A DNA stretch of 64,000 nt from Gallionella sp. (lineage in GTDB: Bacteria > Pseudomonadota > Gammaproteobacteria > Burkholderiales > Gallionellaceae). A model generated the notes under the pieces. The model worked only from the letters and a program-made list of their open reading frames with translations, was not told the DNA's origin and did not search any database. This document shows positions 19,416 to 28,041 of the stretch, piece after piece (the stretch's first letter is position 1; the number at the start of each line of letters is the position of its first letter). The position numbers and the translations under genes were made by a program. Where the stretch lies: assembly GCA_028710565.1 (NCBI GenBank), contig JAQTTV010000006.1, forward strand, positions 62,001 to 126,000. The letters are read 5' to 3'.

Positions 19416-20658
19416 ATTAGCGGTATGGTTGTTTGCGGAACGCGTCGGCACATTGACGTGGCAAGCGGGGCAGCTGGCGTTTGGCTACACCGACGAATGG
19501 TTGCAACAAGCGGATGCCGTACCGCTGTCCGTCACGTTGCCATTGCGCATTGAAGCCTTTGACGATGCGGCGACGCGTCCGTTTTTCGCAGGATTATTGC
19601 CCGAAGGGCGGCTGCGTGACCTGATCGCGCAGCAATTTCACTTGTCGCGCCAGAATGATTTTGCCCTATTGGATCAGCTCGGCGGGGAATGCGCGGGAGC
19701 GGTCAGTTTATTGCCTTTTGGTGCAGCTTTGCCTGTGGCGACCCAAGCGGTGGATTGGCTGGATGAGGCGCAATTGCTCGCGCTATTAGACGAACTGCCG
19801 CGTCGCCCGATGTTGGCGGGCAAAGACGGCTTGCGCTTGTCATTAGCGGGTGCACAAGACAAACTGCCCGTGGTGGTGCAAGGTGAACGCATCGGTTTGC
19901 CGCGTGCGGGCACGCCCAGCACCCACATCCTGAAACCCGCCATCGCGGGCGTGGAGGACAGCGTGGTGAACGAAGGATTTTGCCTTGCGCTCGCTGCCCA
20001 GCTCAAGCTTCATGTTGCCCGCGCTCAGATCTACCCGCTGCAAGATCAGCATTTTTTGCTGGTGGAACGCTACGACCGCCTGCACACGGGCGAAGCCGTG
20101 CAACGCTTGCACCAAGAAGATTTTTGTCAGGCATTGGGCTACGTGCCCGAAATGAAATACCAAAACGAAGGCGGGCCGAATCTGGCGCAATGTTTTGACC
20201 TGCTGCGCCTCGCCACGCGCCCCAGCGTCACACACGTTTTGCGGCTGTTGGACAACGTCATTTTCAACGCCCTGATTGGCAACCACGACGCGCACGCCAA
20301 GAATTTTTCCCTGTTGTATCAAGGAAAATCCGCCAGCATCGCCCCATTGTACGACACCCTTTGCACCGCGATTTACCCTAACTTATCACCCAAAATGGCG
20401 ATGAAACTCGGTAGTAAATACCGCTATGACGACGTGTTTCCCCGCCATTGGGATCAATTCGCCAGCGATGCAGGGCTGTCCAAAGCCCAAACCCGCAAAC
20501 GCGTGCAAACCCTCGCCAGCGCGCTCCCCCCCGCCGCCCGCCAACTTCAAACCGATCCGCGTTTTGTCGCCTCACCCGTGGTGGAAGCCATCGTGCAATT
20601 TATCGAACAACGGGCGGAAATGACCTTGCGACGGTTGAGGGGCGTAGAGGCGATGTAG
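19399..20658 (+). CDS. hipA: HipA-like serine/threonine kinase toxin
   Basis: LAGAQDKLPV, FNALIGNHDAHAKNFSLLY, PLYDTL motifs; overlaps hipB. Confidence 0.9.
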   Translation: MTVQHELAVWLFAERVGTLTWQAGQLAFGYTDEWLQQADAVPLSVTLPLRIEAFDDAATRPFFAGLLPEGRLRDLIAQQFHLSRQNDFALLDQLGGECAGAVSLLPFGAALPVATQAVDWLDEAQLLALLDELPRRPMLAGKDGLRLSLAGAQDKLPVVVQGERIGLPRAGTPSTHILKPAIAGVEDSVVNEGFCLALAAQLKLHVARAQIYPLQDQHFLLVERYDRLHTGEAVQRLHQEDFCQALGYVPEMKYQNEGGPNLAQCFDLLRLATRPSVTHVLRLLDNVIFNALIGNHDAHAKNFSLLYQGKSASIAPLYDTLCTAIYPNLSPKMAMKLGSKYRYDDVFPRHWDQFASDAGLSKAQTRKRVQTLASALPPAARQLQTDPRFVASPVVEAIVQFIEQRAEMTLRRLRGVEAM

Positions 20659-20686
20659 TGCATGGGGCGCGCACATTGCGCCGCAC

Positions 20687-20800
20687 TACTCCCCTCGCCC
20701 GTTTACGGGAGAGGGCGGTGAAACGGGAAAGGTGAAAGGTGAAACAAACCGTCGCACGCCCACACGTTTCACTTTTCACCCTTCACTTTTCACCCCCAAA
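20687..20800. repeat. palindromic repeat cluster in intergenic region
   Basis: CTCCCCTCGCCC..GGGAGAGGG followed by GGTGAAAGGTGAAACAAACC..TTTCACTTTTCACCC; related tract at 52540-52605. Confidence 0.6.
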
Positions 20801-20886
20801 ACCCTTCCCGCTTCTCCCTTAACCCTTCTCACGGCTTTTAAGGGTAAAAGGGTAAAAGTCCAAACCATAAGCTCCCTACGCTGTCG

Positions 20887-23800
20887 CTACGGGAGCGTCC
20901 TAGCGAGACGGAAACCGCCGAGGTGATCCAGTTCCGTAGGGATACTGCCGCTGCGATTGGCAGCACGACTAAAGCTAGGATAATCGATCCACGAACCGCC
21001 GCGCAACATCCTCCATACAGATTTATCCTGCCATGCACTACCGTCATTCGGTACGTCTTGGTAATTGCTATGCCATGAATCTTGTACCAATTCCCACACG
21101 TTGCCGCTCATATCGTATAAACCCCAAGCATTCTTTTGCTTGCCACCAACGGGATGCGTTTTCCTGCCGCTATTGCTGTTGTACCACGCAACCGCATTTA
21201 CGTCATCGCTACCACAGTAGTTGCTATCCTCGCCTGCGCGGCAGGCGTATTCCCATTCGGCTTCGCTGGGAAGGCGATAACCCCCTCGCGTCGCTTGGTT
21301 TAACCACGCTATCATCGCTTGACTGTCATCCCAGCTAACACATGCCACAGGATCGTTGTCCGTTTGGCTAAACCCTAGCTTGCGCCATGAGTTGCCTTGG
21401 ACACTTCCCCAATTACCTGAGCTATCCAACGAATAACATGAACCTTGCTTTTCCGCCGTGGTTTGGTAATTCGTCGCTTCCACAAAGGCGCGGAACTGCG
21501 CAACCGTCACTTCGGTTTTGCCCAATTGAAAAGCACGGATTTGAACTTTGTGCGCGGGTTTTTCGTCATTTTGACAATCCTTATCTCGCCCATCCTGACA
21601 GCCCATCACAAAACTCCCTGCGGGGATATTGACCATTTCAAAAGAAATTTTCTGGGTTGGTACTTTTTGATCTGAAATTAGTATTTCGTCAGACGCACCA
21701 TAACTACACGCATCATCTCTTCGCAGCGTTGCCAACATAGCATCACGATCATTCACGGTATTACCTCTCAAGCTTTCAATAGCTAACTGCTTTTTGCTTT
21801 CAGTTGATAATGCTTCTTGACCTGCTTTGCGATATATCCGTTTTGTACATTTACTAAATTCAGCTTCCGAAATCCTTGTAATCACGCCATCTACAGCTTT
21901 GATGTACTGAATTCCTGAAGGGAGGAGAACGGGCAATGTTTGCTGAGCTGGAGGCGCTGTCGAGATATGGTTTACAGAAGAAACGGGTGCTACGGCAGAA
22001 GCAGGTGGTGTAACATGAGGCACAGCGGACTTCACTGGCGGCACGGAACTGGGAACAGACGACGTGGGCAAAACGTCTGAAACCACAGGCGGGTTGGGTA
22101 ATGCTGGTGGGGGCTTCTGCGGTTCAACAGGCGTTTCATCCAGTTGAATTGGCACTATATTTAACTCGGCAAACCACGCGAAATATCCGACCACACCTAG
22201 AAATACCAGCTCTGCCATCAATACCACCATGCTCCGTCCAAGCGATGATTGCAATATCGCACCACGGGTACTCACCGCCAAGCGGTTCGCCATAAATGAT
22301 TGAAAAACATAGTCTTGCGATAAGGTTTCGCTGCGTTGCCACCACGCGGGCAGCAGGTGTTTGAGCAGCTTAGACGGGCTTTGTTGGGCGATGGCGAGGG
22401 TGAGGTCTTGCGCTTGGGCTGCTTGCCCTTGCAACATGGTTTTAAGCAACTCCGTCAGTTTGGCGCGAATCACTTGCTCGGCTTGCGGGGTTTTCTTTTG
22501 CAGTTGATTGAGCAATGCCAATCGCAACCAGTCGGGCATATAGCCATGCCGCAACCACGGCAAACGGGCGAGTGCTAACAACAGGGCTTCGTCTATTTTC
22601 CCCTCACCCGTTCGCCCTGATCCTTCGATTGGCTCAGGACTAAAGGCAAATGTCGAAGGGCTGGTTGCAGGGGAAGCTTGTCCTTCGACAGGCTCAGGAC
22701 GAACGGGATTTGTGGATGGTTCAACGGCACGCGCTTGTCCCAAATACAAGGTGAGTTGCCAATGCAATTCAGGATACACGGCGCAGGCGGCGAGCCAGTT
22801 GAATCCATCTGGTTGCAAATAGTCATGCAGTTGCAGCAAGAGTTCGGCAACGGTATCGTCATCTGGCGCGTGGCGTTCAATAAAGCGCAGCGGGCGTTGT
22901 TGCAGCAGCGCGGGGTAGTGGTCGGCTTGGTCGCGTTCGACTTGGGCGTGTGCTTGGTCGGATGAGACGTAGTTGACCAAAGTCGCCAAACCTTGTTGCC
23001 CCGTCGCCAATACCACAAAGCCCGCTTGGTGCAGTTGTTGTTTGTAATAGTCCCAATGCTGGGGAGATTCGGGCGTGAATAAGAAACTTTGTTGCCATTC
23101 TTGGAGTTTGGCTAACCACGGGTAAGGTTTGCCGTGGATGGGATCGACAAAATGGCGGCTGTCGCTGAAGATAATCAGGCGATGATTGGGGTAGCGGGCT
23201 TGCAGGGCATCGAGGCGGCACGGCACAGTGGGCGTGTTTTCGGCATAGCAACGGCGCGGGTCGCGGTCGAAGTAGTATTTTTCGATAAACAGCCCAAAGT
23301 CTTGTAATTCTTGCAGCAGCGATTGCACAAACGCGCTGAGTTGGTCATTAAAACTGGCGCGATCAATCAACACCAAGTATTCAGGCAAGGCTTTAATGGC
23401 TTGGTACGCGGGCGTGAATTGCCCACCCGCCGCGATGGTGCGTTTGACCGTGGCGGCGACATCCAACAAGTGCGCGTCTAGGTCGCGATGTTTGTGTAAT
23501 TGCTGCGCGGTGCGAGCAAATGCCACGGAAGAAAAGGGCTTGAGCGGCACCTTGTTGAAAAATTTCTCAAATTCAGGCGGTTCGGAGACTTGATGACGGG
23601 ATAAAAAACGCCGTGCATTGAGATACGGGACGGCGTACCACAACACGGTGGCGATGAATAATGCCAACACCCACCAGAAGGTAAGTTGGGCGGGGGGAGT
23701 CGCAGGCGGCACGGGGGGCGTAATCGGTTCTTCTGGTTTTACAGGGGGCTCATTGGGAATGTCTGGCGTTGCAGGTTTGATTTGTGGCACGTCGCTCACA

Positions 23801-24294
23801 TTTGAAGCCGAAATGATTTCGATGCTGGTAGTGGGTTTATCGGGCGAAGGTTGTATGGTTTCTTGTTGCGAGGGCACGGTCCAAATCGGGTGCAGCAACA
23901 GCCCACCCATCAACAGCGCGGGCAAGATCAAAATCAAGAAGAACAACCCCATCACAAAATGGGTGATTTTCTCTTGGTGCTGGAGTTTGTCCAGCATTTT
24001 TGCCATCGGCTTAACAGGCGCGATAGGCAGTGCAACAGGCGCAAACCGCTCGTCAAACAGCCGATAAAACTCCGCTTGCTCTTGCGGCGAACCACACAAA
24101 ATCGGCGCAATCACATTGCGCAACGCGCTGAAATCGTCCTCCAGCAACCCCCGCCCCGCCAACGACAGCAACAAGGTATAAACCGCGCAATAGCTATCCA
24201 CGCCAATGTTAAACCCCCGCCCATGCAGCTCGGCAATGAGGGTTTGTAGTTGGTCGTACAAGTGGTCAACTTGGTCGGGATTGGGTGGAAGCAT
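20887..24294 (-). CDS. vWA-like (CoxE-type), transmembrane protein with C-terminal formylglycine-generating enzyme (SUMF1/FGE) domain
   Basis: N-term LRNVIAPILCGSPQEQAEFYRLFDERF; EYLVLIDRASFN...RLIIFSDSRHFVDP...WDYYKQQLHQAGFVVL; TM segments; NIPAGSFVMGCQDG..RLPSEAEWEYACRAG..GSWIDYPSFSRAANRSG..GGFRLAR. Confidence 0.75.
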   Translation of the reverse strand: MLPPNPDQVDHLYDQLQTLIAELHGRGFNIGVDSYCAVYTLLLSLAGRGLLEDDFSALRNVIAPILCGSPQEQAEFYRLFDERFAPVALPIAPVKPMAKMLDKLQHQEKITHFVMGLFFLILILPALLMGGLLLHPIWTVPSQQETIQPSPDKPTTSIEIISASNVSDVPQIKPATPDIPNEPPVKPEEPITPPVPPATPPAQLTFWWVLALFIATVLWYAVPYLNARRFLSRHQVSEPPEFEKFFNKVPLKPFSSVAFARTAQQLHKHRDLDAHLLDVAATVKRTIAAGGQFTPAYQAIKALPEYLVLIDRASFNDQLSAFVQSLLQELQDFGLFIEKYYFDRDPRRCYAENTPTVPCRLDALQARYPNHRLIIFSDSRHFVDPIHGKPYPWLAKLQEWQQSFLFTPESPQHWDYYKQQLHQAGFVVLATGQQGLATLVNYVSSDQAHAQVERDQADHYPALLQQRPLRFIERHAPDDDTVAELLLQLHDYLQPDGFNWLAACAVYPELHWQLTLYLGQARAVEPSTNPVRPEPVEGQASPATSPSTFAFSPEPIEGSGRTGEGKIDEALLLALARLPWLRHGYMPDWLRLALLNQLQKKTPQAEQVIRAKLTELLKTMLQGQAAQAQDLTLAIAQQSPSKLLKHLLPAWWQRSETLSQDYVFQSFMANRLAVSTRGAILQSSLGRSMVVLMAELVFLGVVGYFAWFAELNIVPIQLDETPVEPQKPPPALPNPPVVSDVLPTSSVPSSVPPVKSAVPHVTPPASAVAPVSSVNHISTAPPAQQTLPVLLPSGIQYIKAVDGVITRISEAEFSKCTKRIYRKAGQEALSTESKKQLAIESLRGNTVNDRDAMLATLRRDDACSYGASDEILISDQKVPTQKISFEMVNIPAGSFVMGCQDGRDKDCQNDEKPAHKVQIRAFQLGKTEVTVAQFRAFVEATNYQTTAEKQGSCYSLDSSGNWGSVQGNSWRKLGFSQTDNDPVACVSWDDSQAMIAWLNQATRGGYRLPSEAEWEYACRAGEDSNYCGSDDVNAVAWYNSNSGRKTHPVGGKQKNAWGLYDMSGNVWELVQDSWHSNYQDVPNDGSAWQDKSVWRMLRGGSWIDYPSFSRAANRSGSIPTELDHLGGFRLARTLP

Positions 24295-24367
24295 TATTTT
24301 GTGGTTAGTTATTAGGGTAAAACACTGCGCGCATCCGCCATTGTTACCATACATTCAATTAGATGCG

Positions 24368-24468
24368 ACTCCCCTCGCCCACTTGTGGGAGAGGGGCGGG
24401 GGAGAGGGTGCGCGCCCGCCAATCAAAACTCCCTCTCCCTAACCCTCTCCCGCAAGCGGGCGAGGGAA
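24368..24468. repeat. CTCCCCTCGCCC..GGGAGAGGG palindromic repeat (family D)
   Basis: shared with 32694-32737, 48774-48870, partly 20687-20718. Confidence 0.7.
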
Positions 24469-24508
24469 TAGGTGCGCTATGTTAATGACCTGTCTGGTTA
24501 AAATCCGA

Positions 24509-25474
24509 CTAAACGTCTATGTTATATATATTCCGCACCGTTTTGCGGTCGTCTTCGTTTTTAATCAATACCGACAAGGTGTGGGTAATCGCTGCTTTTC
24601 TGTCTGCCAAAGGATTGTCTTGATGGGGATAAATACTTTGCAAGGCGATGATCCAGTTCAATAATTCAGCCGTGGCGGGCGATTTTTGCAAGTTGCTGCT
24701 GCGCAGGGTTTTAAACACACTTAACGCATCGGTCACAAATTGAGAACTGGCAACGGTTTCGCCAAGGTGAGCGGAAATAATCCGCGTCAAGTCGACATCA
24801 TTGGGGAATGACAGGTGGTAATACACGCAGCGGCGCAAAAAGGCGGCGGGCAGATGCTTTTCAGAATTGCTGGTGAGGATCAGCACAGGGCGCAAATCGG
24901 CTTGCACCTTGACATTGCTCAATTCAGGAATGCGGAAATACATGCCTTCCACTTCGTTCAAAATGTCGTTGGGAAAGTCGCGCTGGGCTTTGTCGATTTC
25001 GTCGATTAACACCACGGAACGCGTGGCTTGGTCGTGTTTGACAAAATCGTCATTCACCAAAGTCTGAATTTTCTCGTAAGGACTCGCCCGCAAAATCGCC
25101 AAGCCCAAAGCGTTGTAGGTCAAATAATCGCGGCTATTGAGCGAACCTTTTTGGGTTTGCGCGGCTTGAAAATGACGTAAATGATCGTAAAAATAAAACA
25201 AATCCTTGGCGGTGCTGTTGGATTTGGTCTCAAATTTTAACGGTTCAGGCAAGCCCAGATGATGCGCCAAGTGATACGCCAGTTGCGTCTTCCCCGTCCC
25301 CGCCTCGCCCGTCACCAGCAACGGCTGCCCCAATAACAACGCCACATTGATCGCATCCACCAAGCCTTTATCTGGAAAATAGGGCGTGCGATTGAGTGAT
25401 TTTTGATGCGGAGGCGGGGGCAATTCCACAGGGGAAGTCAGTGGTTTAGCGGGGGAATAGTAGGGGTAGCTCAT
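24509..25474 (-). CDS. MoxR-family AAA+ ATPase
   Basis: LVTGEAGTGKTQLAY Walker A, VVLIDEIDKAQRDFPNDILNEVE Walker B, LILTSNSEKHLPAAFLRRC. Confidence 0.88.
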   Translation of the reverse strand: MSYPYYSPAKPLTSPVELPPPPHQKSLNRTPYFPDKGLVDAINVALLLGQPLLVTGEAGTGKTQLAYHLAHHLGLPEPLKFETKSNSTAKDLFYFYDHLRHFQAAQTQKGSLNSRDYLTYNALGLAILRASPYEKIQTLVNDDFVKHDQATRSVVLIDEIDKAQRDFPNDILNEVEGMYFRIPELSNVKVQADLRPVLILTSNSEKHLPAAFLRRCVYYHLSFPNDVDLTRIISAHLGETVASSQFVTDALSVFKTLRSSNLQKSPATAELLNWIIALQSIYPHQDNPLADRKAAITHTLSVLIKNEDDRKTVRNIYNIDV

Positions 25475-26466
25475 GGTTTGACCTGTAGGGCGAGTTGTTC
25501 GAGGACGGGTTTGAGTTTCTTGGCTAAAAATCCTAATGCAAGTTCTTTACTTTCTTGCTGACGGCGAATGGCTTCAACTTCTTCGCACACGTCGTCATAA
25601 ATGGAGCGATTGAAAAATTTCCGCACGTCATCGCTTTCTGACCAGTTTCTGAGATGTACCTCTTTAATGGGTTCTAGCCTGTCCAATAGCGTGCAATGTT
25701 CAAATCCTGTTTTCTGCTCAAAAGCAGTTTGGATTTGCAGGTCGAGGTCTTTTTTGCCGAATAGGCTACTCATAAAATTTGGGGTGCTGGGCTGGTGATA
25801 GAAAAACAAACACACCAAAATCAAATAGTCATCGCCTTGATCCATTTCAAAATCTTGCCAGAATCGCAAGAAATAATGCAGGGTATTCACACCATCACAT
25901 TGTCGGCAGTCTTCCGTGGACAAGGCGGCATAGAGCAGAATCGGTGTTTTTATGGCGCGCATCGCGGCTTTGATTTCAGCCAGATCGGCAGTTTTATTGT
26001 GCGCAAAACTCTCGCCTAGACTGCGCCGCATATTGCGATGAAGCTGATCGGCATTCTTAAAATCTTCCGTTTTGATGAAAGATTTTTGATAACCGTCTTT
26101 GAGTTGATTTTTGGTGGCAGTCACTTGGGGCAACACATTGCGCGCAATACGCTCCACAAAGCGTTCGCTACAACAATCGTCATCGCTGCCGCGAACAATA
26201 CACAGCAACGGTTGCTGGAAGTTTTTGTGCTGCGCGATAGCCTCAATTAAGTCATCTTCCTGCTTTTGACGATTGAGCAGATAGGGGAGAAAGGACGTGT
26301 CAGGAGTGTGGCGAAGCGGGGGATTGGCTTTGTTTTCGCCGTAATGGTGATGAATTTCGGTTTTATTGCCACCGACTACATCGCCCCCTGCTTGGGTAAT
26401 ACTGCCCCCCGCCTCATTAAACTGAGCATCTCCATTCAGATTTTCGATATTTGTGGGTTGATTCAC
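25471..26466 (-). CDS. iSTAND-like (inactive STAND) protein with N-terminal GGDVVGGNK repeat
   Basis: NEAGGSITQAGGDVVGGNKTEIHHHYGE then FLPYLLNRQKQEDDLIEAI..PLLCIVRGSDDDCCSERFVERI; 4-bp overlaps on both sides. Confidence 0.65.
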   Translation of the reverse strand: MNQPTNIENLNGDAQFNEAGGSITQAGGDVVGGNKTEIHHHYGENKANPPLRHTPDTSFLPYLLNRQKQEDDLIEAIAQHKNFQQPLLCIVRGSDDDCCSERFVERIARNVLPQVTATKNQLKDGYQKSFIKTEDFKNADQLHRNMRRSLGESFAHNKTADLAEIKAAMRAIKTPILLYAALSTEDCRQCDGVNTLHYFLRFWQDFEMDQGDDYLILVCLFFYHQPSTPNFMSSLFGKKDLDLQIQTAFEQKTGFEHCTLLDRLEPIKEVHLRNWSESDDVRKFFNRSIYDDVCEEVEAIRRQQESKELALGFLAKKLKPVLEQLALQVKP

Positions 26467-26960
26467 AAAACCACTCCAAACAACGCTGCCAACGCAGTGA
26501 CGACAGGCAAGAGTTTAAGTCCGATTTCAGCTGCTTTTTCGCCAAAAGTCTGGGCTTTATCGAGTAATTCACCGGTGGTTTTGAGGCATTCGGTGACGGT
26601 GGTCGTTTGTTGGGGCGTGGCAGCATGGGCGACGGGAAGCGCGGCGGCTTGGGTTTTTACGTCGTTCAAAGCTAAAATTTGCTGAGATAGGTTTGCGCTC
26701 AGTAAGTCACGTGCATCTTGATCTTTTTCGGCGGCGGCTTCTACTGCGCTTTTAATCGTGCGCAATGCGGCGCGCAAATTGTCTAGTTCCGCGAGAAACT
26801 GCGCCTTGTCCGCTTCTTGTTGAAAGCCGTGATAAGTCGTTGAAGTGGTGGTGATTTTATCGCCATATACCACATCACCATCCGCATGGATGATATTGCC
26901 GCCCGCATTATTGATGGTCACATTGCCTGATGCAGTGCCGATATGTATGCCTTTACTCAT
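26463..26960 (-). CDS. small protein with N-terminal GNVTINNAGGNIIHADGDVVYGDKI repeat and C-terminal hydrophobic helix
   Basis: start at MSKGIHIG; C-terminus IGLKLLPVVTALAALFGVVL; overlaps next gene. Confidence 0.65.
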   Translation of the reverse strand: MSKGIHIGTASGNVTINNAGGNIIHADGDVVYGDKITTTSTTYHGFQQEADKAQFLAELDNLRAALRTIKSAVEAAAEKDQDARDLLSANLSQQILALNDVKTQAAALPVAHAATPQQTTTVTECLKTTGELLDKAQTFGEKAAEIGLKLLPVVTALAALFGVVL

Positions 26961-27170
26961 GCCACTTCCCCATTTGTACGTGCTGGGCATGGATTTTGGC
27001 GGATTCTGGCAAGGGGCGCAATCCTTATTGTGCTGAGGGTTTGTAGCTCCGAGCATATGAAAATTCGCTGTCGATTTTTGCCTGTTTCCTATGCAAAATT
27101 GCACATTCAACTCGCTGTTTATCTGGGATAATCTCGCCCCTTCCTTTTTCTGTCATCAACTGGAGTTTCT

Positions 27171-27788
27171 ATGTCAGGCAATTTATTTATTATCAGCGCG
27201 CCTTCAGGGGCGGGGAAAACCAGTTTGGTACACGCTTTATTGGACATCAATCCCGATATTGATTTGTCTGTTTCTTACACCACGCGTGCGCCACGGGCGG
27301 GTGAGCATGATGGACGGGATTACCATTTTGTAAGCCGCGAGACGTTTATCGAGATGCTGAATCACGGTGATTTTTTGGAAAGTGCGGAGGTGTATGGGAA
27401 TTTTTACGGCACATCACAAGCGTGGATTTCCAATGAGCGCGCCCGTGGACGGGATATTCTGCTGGAAATTGACTGGCAAGGCGCGGCACAAATACGTGGT
27501 TTGTTCCCAGACGCGATCAGTATTTTCATTTTGCCGCCGTCCTTAGCGGCACTGGAACAACGTTTGGTCGGGCGTGGCAAAGACAACGCAGACATTATTG
27601 CGCGCCGTATGGCAGCAGCACGTGAAGATGTCGCGCATGTGGCCGAATTCGATTATGTTATTATTAACGACAATCTGAATGACGCGCTACGCGAATTGAA
27701 CGCTGTGGTACTCTCTGCCAGAGTGCAAAGTGCGGTGCAATTGTCACGTCATCAAATTTTAATCAATCAGTTACAACAATCGGAATAA
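27171..27788 (+). CDS. gmk: guanylate kinase
   Basis: [38 protein letters not shown]. Confidence 0.95.
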   Translation: MSGNLFIISAPSGAGKTSLVHALLDINPDIDLSVSYTTRAPRAGEHDGRDYHFVSRETFIEMLNHGDFLESAEVYGNFYGTSQAWISNERARGRDILLEIDWQGAAQIRGLFPDAISIFILPPSLAALEQRLVGRGKDNADIIARRMAAAREDVAHVAEFDYVIINDNLNDALRELNAVVLSARVQSAVQLSRHQILINQLQQSE

Positions 27789-27792
27789 CATC

Positions 27793-28002
27793 ATGGCTCG
27801 TATCACCGTTGAAGAATGCTTACCTTTCATCCCTAATCGTTTTGAATTAACCCTGACTGCCGCTTACCGTGCTCGCCAATTGGCAAACGGCGCGACCCAT
27901 CTGACCGATGAAGTCAGTAAAGACAAACCAACTGTTGTAGCACTGCGCGAAATCAGCGAAGGCAAAGTGGGTAAAGAAATCCTGAATCGCGGTCACGCAT
28001 AA
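27793..28002 (+). CDS. rpoZ: RNA polymerase omega subunit
   Basis: [30 protein letters not shown]. Confidence 0.95.
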   Translation: MARITVEECLPFIPNRFELTLTAAYRARQLANGATHLTDEVSKDKPTVVALREISEGKVGKEILNRGHA

Positions 28003-28041
28003 AGCAAAACCGTCTGACACCTTGCACGATAAACACTGAAT

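Noticed and set aside
20890-21010. Diversity-generating retroelement variable region in the FGE domain
   Set aside because: Fold and motif fit, but no reverse transcriptase, Avd or template repeat in the window; kept only as a testable possibility
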